The translations under genes and the position numbers were made by a program. This document shows positions 1 to 5,905 of a stretch of 8,023 bases of DNA, one piece after another. The notes beneath the pieces were generated by a model, which worked only from the letters and a program-made list of their open reading frames with translations, made no database searches and had not been told where the DNA came from. How positions within the stretch are numbered: the stretch's first letter is position 1; each line of letters starts with the position of its first letter. Source of the DNA: RGIG9115 sp045644665 (GTDB lineage Bacteria > Bacillota > Clostridia > UBA1381); contig JAZRHH010000043.1 in NCBI GenBank assembly GCA_045644665.1, positions 1-8,023 on the forward strand, given 5' to 3'.

Positions 1-30
1 TATAAGCTCCCTGATATGAGCTATAAGCAT
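1..30 (-). CDS. 5' end of an unidentified gene, cut by the window edge
   Basis: Only ten codons are visible, reading MLIAHIRELI. The start is well supported: a strong Shine-Dalgarno AAAAGGAGA (39-47) sits 8 bases before the ATG, and a perfect consensus promoter lies upstream (104-132). The gene runs in the same direction as serA but is separated from it by a terminator, so it is a new transcription unit. The N-terminal string resembles the 'M-x-IAH(V/I)RE' opening of HD-nuclease (Cas3''-type) proteins. Ten residues cannot establish that, and many unrelated proteins could begin this way. I am confident that a gene starts here and not confident about its identity. Confidence 0.7.
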   Translation of the reverse strand, partial: MLIAHIRELI

Positions 31-34
31 AAAA

Positions 35-85
35 TCATTCTCCTTTTAATGCTTTTTTAAGAAGATTTTCTAAATCTCCTGCCAA
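35..85 (-). CDS. Possible 16-codon leader ORF
   Basis: A TTG-initiated frame reads LAGDLENLLKKALKGE and stops at TGA, four bases before the ATG of the edge gene. It sits entirely in the leader made by the promoter at 104-132, so it could be a leader peptide coupled to the downstream gene. Against this, the TTG has no Shine-Dalgarno of its own and lies only about 12 bases from the predicted transcription start. An in-frame TAA lies two codons upstream, so the frame is not the tail of a longer gene here. The peptide looks amphipathic and protein-like, which is why it is listed, but it may be chance. Confidence 0.2.
   Translation of the reverse strand: MAGDLENLLKKALKGE
39..47 (-). promoter_or_regulatory. 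Ribosome binding site of the edge gene
   Basis: AAAAGGAGA on the minus strand lies 8 bases ahead of the ATG at 30-28. It fixes the start of the truncated left-edge gene and overlaps the 3' end of a tiny upstream reading frame (85-35). Confidence 0.75.
61..79 (-). promoter_or_regulatory. Leader hairpin of the edge gene
   Basis: On the minus strand GGAGATTT and AAATCTTC can pair (8 bp including one G-U) around a 3-base loop AGA. The hairpin lies between the promoter and the ribosome binding site and covers a second AGGAG. It is not followed by a T-tract, so it is not a terminator. Its function is unknown. Confidence 0.3.
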
Positions 86-103
86 TTAAATTTATTCTAT
101 CTA

Positions 104-132
104 ATTATACGCCTTTTTATGACTTATGTCAA
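104..132 (-). promoter_or_regulatory. Consensus sigma-A promoter of the edge gene
   Basis: On the minus strand a -35 TTGACA (132-127) and a -10 TATAAT (109-104) are separated by exactly 17 bases, a perfect vegetative promoter. Transcription would begin near position 97, giving a leader of about 67 bases before the ATG at 30. The -35 box lies directly against the T-tract of the serA terminator. Confidence 0.85.
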
Positions 133-133
133 T

Positions 134-165
134 AAAAAAGAAATCCAATTTTGGATTTCTTTTTT
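134..165 (-). terminator. Intrinsic terminator of the serCA operon
   Basis: A perfect 15-bp inverted repeat (AAAAAAGAAATCCAA, 2-base centre, then its complement) starts 8 bases past the serA stop codon. In the serA transcript the stem ends in a run of U residues (139-134). Because both arms carry A/T tracts it would also work in the opposite direction, but no plus-strand gene ends here. Confidence 0.88.
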
Positions 166-172
166 AGCATAA

Positions 173-1336
173 TTATTTAATTATTCTTGCTCTTAAAACT
201 CCGTCAATTGCTTCTATCTTTTCAATTACATTTTCAGGAATTTCGTGGTCTGTGTTGTATATGGAGTATGCAACATCGCCTTTGCTCTTGTTTATCATAT
301 CAGAAATGTTGATATGCTCGTCAGAAAGAATTTTTGTAAACTGTGTAATCATATTAGGAACGTTTTTATGAATTACAGTAAGTCTTCCAATTCCACCCTC
401 TGCAAGTGAGCAGTTAGGGAAGTTTACAGAGTTTACAATATTACCTGTTTCAAGGAACTCTGCAAGTTGCTCTGCAGCCATTACTGCACAGTTATCCTCT
501 GATTCGTCTGTTGATGCTCCAAGGTGAGGAATTGCTATAATTCCCGGCACATTTACAGTTTCCGGAAGCGGGAAGTCAACAACATATGTGCTTACCTTGC
601 CGCCTGCAAGAGCTGCCTTTATTGCATCACTGTCAACAAGCTCGCCTCTTGAGAAGTTAAGAATCTTAACTCCGTCCTTCATTTGGGAAAGTGCTTCTTG
701 GTTTATGAATGAACGTGTATCATCTGTAAGAGGTATGTGCATTGTTATGTAGTCGCAGCTTTCAAAGATCTCCTGATAGTTTGTAGCCTTCTTTACATGG
801 CTGTCAAGCTTCCATGCAGCGTTGATTGAAAGATATGGGTCATAACCAACAACATTCATTCCAAGGTCTCTTGCTGCATTTGCAACAAGCACACCTATAG
901 CACCAAGACCAATAACACCAAGTGTCTTGCCCTTGATTTCACAGCCGCCAAATGATGACTTGCCTTTTTCTACCTGTTTGGGAATGTCATCACCTGTAAG
1001 GTCTGCAGCCCACTTAATACCGTCAACGATTTTTCTTGATGCAAGTAAAAGTCCTGCAATTACAAGCTCTTTAACGCCGTTTGCATTTGCACCGGGAGTG
1101 TTGAAAACAACAATACCCTGCTCTGTGCATTTAGGGATAGGAATATTGTTTGTTCCTGCACCTGCACGGGCAACACCCTTAAGGCTCTTTGGAAGCTCCA
1201 TATCGTGCATTGCAAAGCTTCTGAGGATTATGCCGTCTGCTTCTGCTTCCTGATTATCTGTTACAATATACTTTGTTTTATCAAGCTTATTAAGACCACA
1301 AGCTGCAATCTTATTAAGTGTTAATATGTTATACAT
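173..1336 (-). CDS. serA: D-3-phosphoglycerate dehydrogenase
   Basis: The enzyme oxidises 3-phosphoglycerate to 3-phosphohydroxypyruvate with NAD+, the first committed step of serine synthesis in the cytoplasm. The 387-residue protein shows the D-2-hydroxyacid dehydrogenase layout. A Rossmann motif GLGAIG is at about 143-148, with an NAD-ribose Asp in GYDPY (D166). The catalytic Arg is in SRGELVD (R230), a likely catalytic Glu is in FPLPE (E259), and the catalytic His is in PHLGAST (H271). A C-terminal ACT domain (about 318-387, ending RARIIK) matches the serine-feedback domain of E. coli-type SerA. The length fits the short ACT-type class. An in-frame TTG two codons upstream is only 3 bases from AGGAG, so the ATG at 1336, 9 bases from it, is preferred. 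It follows serC by 24 bases and is co-transcribed with it. Confidence 0.95.
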   Translation of the reverse strand: MYNILTLNKIAACGLNKLDKTKYIVTDNQEAEADGIILRSFAMHDMELPKSLKGVARAGAGTNNIPIPKCTEQGIVVFNTPGANANGVKELVIAGLLLASRKIVDGIKWAADLTGDDIPKQVEKGKSSFGGCEIKGKTLGVIGLGAIGVLVANAARDLGMNVVGYDPYLSINAAWKLDSHVKKATNYQEIFESCDYITMHIPLTDDTRSFINQEALSQMKDGVKILNFSRGELVDSDAIKAALAGGKVSTYVVDFPLPETVNVPGIIAIPHLGASTDESEDNCAVMAAEQLAEFLETGNIVNSVNFPNCSLAEGGIGRLTVIHKNVPNMITQFTKILSDEHINISDMINKSKGDVAYSIYNTDHEIPENVIEKIEAIDGVLRARIIK

Positions 1337-1345
1337 TTTCAAAAA

Positions 1346-1350
1346 CTCCT
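1346..1350 (-). promoter_or_regulatory. Ribosome binding site deciding the serA start
   Basis: AGGAG lies 9 bases before the ATG at 1336 but only 3 bases before an alternative in-frame TTG at 1342. This spacing favours the ATG. The 10-bp palindrome TTTCCGGAAA (1351-1360) lies immediately upstream, filling the rest of the serC-serA gap. Confidence 0.7.
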
Positions 1351-1360
1351 TTTCCGGAAA

Positions 1361-2434
1361 TTATAGGTTTTCTGCTTCGAATTTCTTCATAAATTCAACA
1401 AGCTTTTCTACACCTTCCATTGGCATAGCATTGTAGATACTTGCTCTCATACCGCCAACTGAACGGTGACCCTTAAGATTTACAAAGCCTGCTTCCTTTG
1501 ATTCCTTAACAAACTTTGCATCAAGCTCGTCGTTACCTGTTACGAAAGGAATGTTCATAAGTGAACGGTCTTCCGGTACAACTGTGCCCTTAAAGAGCTT
1601 TGAAGAATCAAGGAAATCATAAAGAAGCTTTGCCTTTGCTTCGTTTATTTTCTGAATTGCAGCCACTCCGCCTTGTTCCTTTATCCATTCAAGAACAAGC
1701 TTAAGAACATAAATTGAATATGTAGGCGGTGTGTTATAAAGTGAATCATTTTTTGCGTGAATTGAATAGTCAAACATTGTTGGTGTTCCCTCTAAAACCT
1801 CGCCGATAAGGTCTTCACGAACTATTACAAGTGTAACACCTGCAGGACCAAGGTTCTTTTGTGCACCTGCAAACAAAAGACCAAACTTTGAAACATCAAT
1901 TTCTTCTGACATTACACATGATGAAATATCTGCAACGAGCGGTGCGTCTGTTTCAGGAAGATTTACATATCTTGTTCCGTAAATTGTGTTATTGTAGCAA
2001 ATATAAAAATAATCTGCGTCCTTAGAGAATGTGCTCTTATCAAGCTTTGGAATATATGAAAATGTTTTGTCAGCTGAACTTGCAACTCTGTTTACTTCTA
2101 TGTACTTTTCAGCTTCTTCTGCTGCTTTCTTTGCCCATTGACCTGTAATTACATAGTCTGCCTTCTTATTCTTTGCAAGGTTTAAAGGAACCATAGCAAA
2201 CTGGCTGGAGCCGCCACCCTGAAGGAATAAAACCTTGTAGTTATCAGGTACATTCATAAGCTCACGAACAAGAGCCTCTGCACCGTAAATAATTTCTTCA
2301 TAATCTTTTGAACGGTGGCTCATTTCCATTACGGACATACCGGACTTGCCATATTCCACCATTTCCTTTTGTGCTTTTTCAAGAACTTCAACGGGAAGCA
2401 TTGAAGGACCTGCAGAAAAATTATAAACTCTCAT
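1361..2434 (-). CDS. serC: Phosphoserine aminotransferase
   Basis: This PLP-dependent class V aminotransferase transfers an amino group from glutamate to 3-phosphohydroxypyruvate, giving phosphoserine, the second step of serine synthesis. The 357-residue protein has all family hallmarks. It opens with YNFSAGPSMLP, followed by MSHRSK (about 38-43), the phosphate-binding GGGSSQF (73-79), W100, D169 and the Schiff-base lysine K193 in AGAQKNLGPAG. The C-terminal GHRSVGGMRAS (322-332) is the substrate-binding segment. Eleven extra in-frame codons upstream (ATG at 2467) lack a ribosome binding site. The chosen ATG follows AGGAG by 7 bases and gives the canonical N-terminus. It is the first gene of a serC-serA operon with its own promoter at 2512-2540. 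No phosphoserine phosphatase gene is in the window. Confidence 0.96.
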   Translation of the reverse strand: MRVYNFSAGPSMLPVEVLEKAQKEMVEYGKSGMSVMEMSHRSKDYEEIIYGAEALVRELMNVPDNYKVLFLQGGGSSQFAMVPLNLAKNKKADYVITGQWAKKAAEEAEKYIEVNRVASSADKTFSYIPKLDKSTFSKDADYFYICYNNTIYGTRYVNLPETDAPLVADISSCVMSEEIDVSKFGLLFAGAQKNLGPAGVTLVIVREDLIGEVLEGTPTMFDYSIHAKNDSLYNTPPTYSIYVLKLVLEWIKEQGGVAAIQKINEAKAKLLYDFLDSSKLFKGTVVPEDRSLMNIPFVTGNDELDAKFVKESKEAGFVNLKGHRSVGGMRASIYNAMPMEGVEKLVEFMKKFEAENL

Positions 2435-2450
2435 ACTAAAACTCCTATCC

Positions 2451-2505
2451 GCCGCTTTTTGCAGCATATATTTTAGGTAATCTCTTACCAGTGTCTACGT
2501 ACACT
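2451..2505 (-). promoter_or_regulatory. Structured serC leader with three tandem hairpins
   Basis: The roughly 70-base leader of the serCA transcript can fold into three small hairpins. AGTGT-N6-ACACT (2505-2490) starts at the predicted transcription start. GGTAA-GAGA-TTACC (2489-2476) directly abuts it and is closed by a GNRA tetraloop. GCTGC-AAAAA-GCGGC (2465-2451, one G-U pair) ends just upstream of the ribosome binding site. The first element could instead be a DNA operator at the start site. There is no T-box signature and no terminator, and the leader is too short for the common amino-acid riboswitches. The stems are seen in the sequence; a regulatory role is inference. Confidence 0.45.
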
Positions 2506-2511
2506 TATTAC

Positions 2512-2540
2512 ATTATATCTCTTTTTTTTAATTTCGTCAA
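2512..2540 (-). promoter_or_regulatory. Sigma-A promoter of the serCA operon
   Basis: On the minus strand a -35 TTGACG (2540-2535) and a -10 TATAAT (2517-2512) are separated by 17 bases. Transcription should start near 2505, about 70 bases before the serC ATG. Confidence 0.85.
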
Positions 2541-2554
2541 TATTTTATCAAACT

Positions 2555-2582
2555 AAAAATCAACAAAATATTGAAAATTTTT
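2555..2582 (-). terminator. Weak possible terminator after the methyltransferase gene
   Basis: In the minus-strand transcript an A/U-rich imperfect stem (TTCAA against TTGA, extended by A/T tracts with a bulge) is followed by five T residues. It lies about 20 bases past the methyltransferase stop. It has very few G-C pairs, so read-through into serCA is possible. Confidence 0.25.
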
Positions 2583-2604
2583 GTATATATTTCCAAAAAC
2601 CCAA

Positions 2605-3345
2605 CTATAGTTCCGGTTTTGCAACAAACACAAGACGTGGACTGTCTTCTTTTACGGGTGAAAAGTCATATCCGCCGTACACCTGGACACCTGAAAAGCC
2701 TGATGTTAAAAGTGCATCTTTAATTTCTTTTTCGGAGTATGCTCTTTGTATTTGAATTTCCTCAAACCTGTCAAAGCCCCTTTCACCCTTTTTAAAGAAA
2801 TTAAGCTCCATTTTGCAAAAAGGCTTTTTGTACTTGTTTTCCCATGTATAAAATATATCGTCTGTATTGTAGATAAATGTATTTGACCCAAGTGTATTTT
2901 CAAGCTTGTAAGGAGAGCTTATGTCAAAGACAAAAACTCCGTCAGGCTCAATAAAACATGTTCTTATTTTTGTAAAAATTTTTTTAAGCGTGTTAATGCT
3001 TGTTATATAGTTAAACCCGTCTGTCATGCATAAAAATGCATCGCAGCTTCCATAAAGGTCAAGGTCTTTCATGTTCTGACGAATGAAAAGAATATCAAGG
3101 CTTTCTTCCCTGCTTTTTTCTCTTGCAACATCAAGCATATTTTCGGATATATCCACACCAATCATGTCATATCCTTTTTTTGCTAATGGCAGCGTTACAT
3201 TTCCCGTGCCACAGGCAAGGTCACAAATAATCTTTGGCTTTTTTGACTGTTTTAAAAAAAGCTTTTCGAGAAATGTGCAAATCTCATCATAGTCTATATC
3301 TTTGTTTATAAGGCTGTCATATATATACGCAAAATCCTTATACAT
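2605..3345 (-). CDS. Class I SAM-dependent methyltransferase, YqeM-like
   Basis: This 246-residue cytoplasmic protein has the Rossmann-type methyltransferase fold. Motif I DLACGTGN (42-49) binds S-adenosylmethionine. The acidic D65 in GVDIS would contact the ribose, and QNMKDLDL (about 90-97) matches the adenine-contacting strand. FVFDISSPYKL (from about 137) is the later strand seen in this group. The opening YKDFAYIYDSL resembles the Bacillus YqeM family, whose substrate I cannot give. A strong GGAGGA (3357-3352) stands 6 bases before the ATG. The gene follows the MFS transporter after 40 bases with no terminator or clear promoter between, so the two are probably co-transcribed. That pairing does not reveal a substrate. 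Confidence 0.85.
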   Translation of the reverse strand: MYKDFAYIYDSLINKDIDYDEICTFLEKLFLKQSKKPKIICDLACGTGNVTLPLAKKGYDMIGVDISENMLDVAREKSREESLDILFIRQNMKDLDLYGSCDAFLCMTDGFNYITSINTLKKIFTKIRTCFIEPDGVFVFDISSPYKLENTLGSNTFIYNTDDIFYTWENKYKKPFCKMELNFFKKGERGFDRFEEIQIQRAYSEKEIKDALLTSGFSGVQVYGGYDFSPVKEDSPRLVFVAKPEL

Positions 3346-3385
3346 ATTTCGTCCTCCATATTATTTTAAATTTAAGTTTTCAGAA

Positions 3386-4618
3386 TCACTTTACCTGATT
3401 TTTAAAATGTTTTTTCATACAAAGTATACACAGTACACCTAAAACCGGGAAAAGTCCTGCCACAAGAAGTCCTGCTCTCATACTCACCTGCTCTATAGTT
3501 ATGTTAAACATTTCTGATATTCTCATAGCAAAACTCGTCAAGCTGAATTTATCAGATACAATTCCAAGGATCTGAGGTGCAAGGGACGCCCCCATATCAC
3601 CACCGGCGGCCATGAGTGCGTAAACAGCCACTCCTACATTTTGAAATTTTTCTTCTACATAAATCAAAGTTCCCGGCCATAACATAGATGTAAAAATTCC
3701 GGTCAGGGCACAGGCTATAATTCCAACTACAGGACTTAGTGATAAGCTTGCCGCAAAATAGCAAAGGACCGCACCAAGCATTCCATAGAGTAAAATGTTA
3801 ATGATTTTCCTGCCGTATCTGGAATACAACATTCTTCCTGTACCAAGCAATGCCGCAAACAAGGCAACACCTATAACATCTCCATAAACCTTGGGAACTC
3901 CCACAGCATTTTCGATAAATCCAGATGCCCATTGGGACATGGTACATTCTGCCGCACCGCCAAAGAATATACACAAGGTGCATAATATAATGCCTTTATT
4001 AAATATTTTTGTTTCTTTTTGTTCCCCTCCAAAATTGTCCATTTGAGGAAGTTTTGCTTTTAAGAACATTATAAATGCTATAAATGGCACCACCGACCAA
4101 AGCAGGGCAAGATACATCCAGTTAGCGCTACCGAAAACGGTTAAGAACAATGTACTAAATACTACCACACACACCACGCCCCATGCGTACATTGAGTGGA
4201 GCTTGCTCATTTCCCGTTCAGGATTTTTACTTGGAATTGCAGCAATAACAGGGCTCATCAAAACCTCACTCAAGCCCGAAGCAACAGAAAATATTACCGT
4301 TCCAATCACAATCCACAAAAATGCCATATGAGGAAAAAGTCTTGGCAAACACCCGTATAGTATCAAGCCTACAAACACAACAAATGGTGTTATCTTTACA
4401 GTTTTATGTATGTTAAAATATTTAGTGAAAAATGTAAATATTAAATCTATAAGCAATTGTGTAAAGAAATTAATTACCACCAAAAACCCAAGCAAGGTAT
4501 ACGATAAGTTATACATATCTCTAAAGGTTAGAAACAGAAGAGGTGACAGATTAGCAGATATTGCCATTGTTGCACCCGTTAAATAGCAAGCATTTTTCGC
4601 GAGTTTGTATTTGTTCAT
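3386..4618 (-). CDS. MFS transporter, 12 transmembrane segments
   Basis: A 410-residue integral membrane protein of the major facilitator superfamily, expected to move a small solute across the cytoplasmic membrane. About twelve hydrophobic segments fall in two halves, split by a hydrophilic loop near 189-208 that contains PQMDNFGGEQKE. SGLSEVLMSP (about 114-123), LHSMYAWG (140-147) and GGAAECTMSQW (220-230) recall the sugar or fucose-permease-like branch, but the substrate cannot be read from the sequence. A longer frame starting at TTG 4663 lacks a ribosome binding site. GAGAGG lies 6 bases before the ATG chosen here. The gene is divergent from the PotD-like lipoprotein, with a 199-base region carrying promoters for both, and it is followed by the methyltransferase gene. 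Confidence 0.88.
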   Translation of the reverse strand: MNKYKLAKNACYLTGATMAISANLSPLLFLTFRDMYNLSYTLLGFLVVINFFTQLLIDLIFTFFTKYFNIHKTVKITPFVVFVGLILYGCLPRLFPHMAFLWIVIGTVIFSVASGLSEVLMSPVIAAIPSKNPEREMSKLHSMYAWGVVCVVVFSTLFLTVFGSANWMYLALLWSVVPFIAFIMFLKAKLPQMDNFGGEQKETKIFNKGIILCTLCIFFGGAAECTMSQWASGFIENAVGVPKVYGDVIGVALFAALLGTGRMLYSRYGRKIINILLYGMLGAVLCYFAASLSLSPVVGIIACALTGIFTSMLWPGTLIYVEEKFQNVGVAVYALMAAGGDMGASLAPQILGIVSDKFSLTSFAMRISEMFNITIEQVSMRAGLLVAGLFPVLGVLCILCMKKHFKNQVK

Positions 4619-4624
4619 ATAATA

Positions 4625-4630
4625 CCTCTC
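4625..4630 (-). promoter_or_regulatory. Ribosome binding site deciding the MFS start
   Basis: GAGAGG on the minus strand is 6 bases before the ATG at 4618. It rules in favour of this start over the in-frame TTG at 4663, which has no purine-rich element upstream. Confidence 0.65.
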
Positions 4631-4691
4631 GTTTTTTTGATAATATTCCTCATTTGTCTGCAAAAAATCAGAATGTCAGACAAGCAAATTA

Positions 4692-4720
4692 ATTATACAA
4701 CAAAATACTACTAAAATCAA
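4692..4720 (-). promoter_or_regulatory. Sigma-A promoter of the MFS-methyltransferase unit
   Basis: On the minus strand a -35 TTGATT (4720-4715) and a -10 TATAAT (4697-4692) are separated by 17 bases. The start would be near 4685. A direct repeat TCTGA-CAT-TCTGA (4680-4668) follows just downstream. The promoter and an upstream 18-base block closely resemble the promoter region of the 393-residue secreted protein at 7126-7176. Confidence 0.75.
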
Positions 4721-4754
4721 TGTTTTAATCCAAATTTGTTTTATGAATAAATAA

Positions 4755-4783
4755 TTGACACCGAATAAAAAATAATGTATAAT
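4755..4783 (+). promoter_or_regulatory. Consensus sigma-A promoter of the PotD-like lipoprotein gene
   Basis: TTGACA (4755-4760) and TATAAT (4778-4783) with a 17-base spacer form a perfect vegetative promoter. Transcription would start near 4790, leaving a leader of under 30 bases. It diverges from the MFS promoter; the two -35 boxes are 34 bases apart. Confidence 0.88.
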
Positions 4784-4800
4784 AAAATAAAATTTTACAT

Positions 4801-4808
4801 GGAAAGGA
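4801..4808 (+). promoter_or_regulatory. Ribosome binding site deciding the PotD-like start
   Basis: GGAAAGGA directly touches an ATG at 4809, leaving no spacer, but is 9 bases from the in-frame ATG at 4818. The latter also gives a normal lipoprotein signal peptide beginning MKKF. Confidence 0.65.
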
Positions 4809-4817
4809 ATGGCAAAT

Positions 4818-5852
4818 ATGAAAAAATTTATAACCCTGCTCCTTGCAGCACTTATGTCTTTATTAATTGTTTCATGCGGGCAGACAGAGCAAAACCAGCT
4901 TAATATTCTTACATGGGACGGATATATTCCCCAAGATGTACTTGACAAATTTTCAGAAGAAAACAATGTGAAAATCAACATTTCAAACTTTGATACAAAC
5001 GAAGAAATGCTTGCAAAAATAAGCACAGGAAATTCAGGCTACGACTTGGTTATTGGCTCGGATTACATTATTGATATCGCAAGAAAGCAAGGTCTTTTGG
5101 AGGAGCTTGACAAATCAAAACTCCCAAATTATGTAAACCTTGACGAAAACTATATTTCAAAATCATATGATCCGGAAAACAAATATACTGTTCCCTACAG
5201 CGCCGGCTCACCTATAATTGTATATGACCCGGAAAAGATTGATATTGATATTAAGGGATATAACGATTTGTGGGATAAGAGCTTAAAGAGCAAGGTACTA
5301 CTCCTTGACGATGCAAGAAATATTTTGGGAATTACACTAAAGTCCATGGGCGAGTCCATGAATACAACCGATAGCGCTACTCTTGCAAAAGCAAAGGACA
5401 AGCTGATGCTTTTAAAGGATAATGTTCATCATCTCAATTACAACAACCCTCACGAATCATTAATCAGCGGTGAGGTTGATATAGCATATATGTTCAGCTC
5501 ACAGGCATTTCTTGCACTTGCAGAAAGACCGGGGCTCAAGGCTGTATACGCAGACGAAGGAATTGGGTTTGGAATTGATAACTGGTTTATTCCAAAGGGC
5601 GCAAAGAACATTGACAACGCACATAAGTTTTTAAATCTTATACTTGATGCCCAGACAGGCGCATATATTACAGAGCAGATTATGTATCCTACACCAAACA
5701 AAGCCGCAAGAGAACTTTTGCCGGAGGATATAAAAAACAACGTGGTGTTTAACATTCCCGGGGATAAGTTAAAAGACGCAGAATTTATTCAGGACATCGG
5801 TGATGTTGCAGAAGAATATACAAAGATTTGGACAGAGTTTAAGCAGGCGTAA
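4818..5852 (+). CDS. PotD-like polyamine-type solute-binding lipoprotein
   Basis: A 344-residue extracellular solute-binding protein of the spermidine/putrescine (PotD/PotF) family, anchored to the outer face of the membrane. The signal peptide ends in a lipobox, IVSC, with C20 as the lipidated cysteine. By my alignment with E. coli PotD the pocket keeps W33, Y36, Y83, D165, D254 and Y290 (W34, Y37, Y85, D168, D257, Y293 in PotD). It replaces E171 by N168, W229 by F226, W255 by G252 and Q327 by I324. Polyamine binding is therefore plausible but the ligand preference may differ. The gene stands alone: promoter at 4755-4783, terminator at 5863-5897, and no potABC genes nearby. It must borrow a transporter encoded elsewhere or act as a sensor. 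The family call is strong and the ligand is uncertain. Confidence 0.9.
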   Translation: MKKFITLLLAALMSLLIVSCGQTEQNQLNILTWDGYIPQDVLDKFSEENNVKINISNFDTNEEMLAKISTGNSGYDLVIGSDYIIDIARKQGLLEELDKSKLPNYVNLDENYISKSYDPENKYTVPYSAGSPIIVYDPEKIDIDIKGYNDLWDKSLKSKVLLLDDARNILGITLKSMGESMNTTDSATLAKAKDKLMLLKDNVHHLNYNNPHESLISGEVDIAYMFSSQAFLALAERPGLKAVYADEGIGFGIDNWFIPKGAKNIDNAHKFLNLILDAQTGAYITEQIMYPTPNKAARELLPEDIKNNVVFNIPGDKLKDAEFIQDIGDVAEEYTKIWTEFKQA

Positions 5853-5862
5853 TTAAAAATAC

Positions 5863-5897
5863 AAAAAGACAGATTTCTTTTTGAAATCTGTCTTTTT
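5863..5897. terminator. Bidirectional intrinsic terminator between convergent genes
   Basis: A perfect 15-bp stem (AAAAAGACAGATTTC and its complement) around a loop of five T residues begins 10 bases after the PotD-like stop. It ends 8 bases before the stop codon of the opposing gene. T-tracts are present on both strands, so it should end transcription from both sides. Confidence 0.92.
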
Positions 5898-5905
5898 ATT
5901 CTCGA

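Noticed and set aside
927..1253. Plus-strand open frame of 108 codons inside serA
   Set aside because: It is antisense to the conserved coding sequence of serA, has no ribosome binding site, and its translation resembles no protein.
2435..2604. T-box riboswitch upstream of serC
   Set aside because: The leader is only about 70 bases, has no T-box consensus sequence and no terminator/antiterminator pair.
2706..3292. Short open frames on both strands inside the methyltransferase gene
   Set aside because: They are out of frame with, or antisense to, the conserved methyltransferase motifs and have no Shine-Dalgarno.
3346..3385. Terminator or promoter between the MFS and methyltransferase genes
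   Set aside because: Only an AT palindrome (TTAAATTTAA, 3366-3375) is present. There is no G-C-containing stem and no usable promoter boxes.
3798..3983. Alternative minus-strand frame inside the MFS gene
   Set aside because: The transporter frame explains this sequence, with continuous membrane segments; the alternative has no start signal.
4712..4727. Dyad TAAAA-N6-TTTTA over the MFS -35 box
   Set aside because: The arms are pure A/T and short; such matches are expected by chance in this AT-rich region.
4676..5026. Minus-strand open frame of 116 codons across the divergent promoter region and the start of the PotD-like gene
   Set aside because: It overlaps two good promoters and the signal peptide coding region of a clear gene. 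It is an antisense shadow in AT-rich DNA.
5195..5755. Two minus-strand open frames (68 and 101 codons) inside the PotD-like gene
   Set aside because: Both are antisense to strongly conserved PotD-family sequence and lack start signals.
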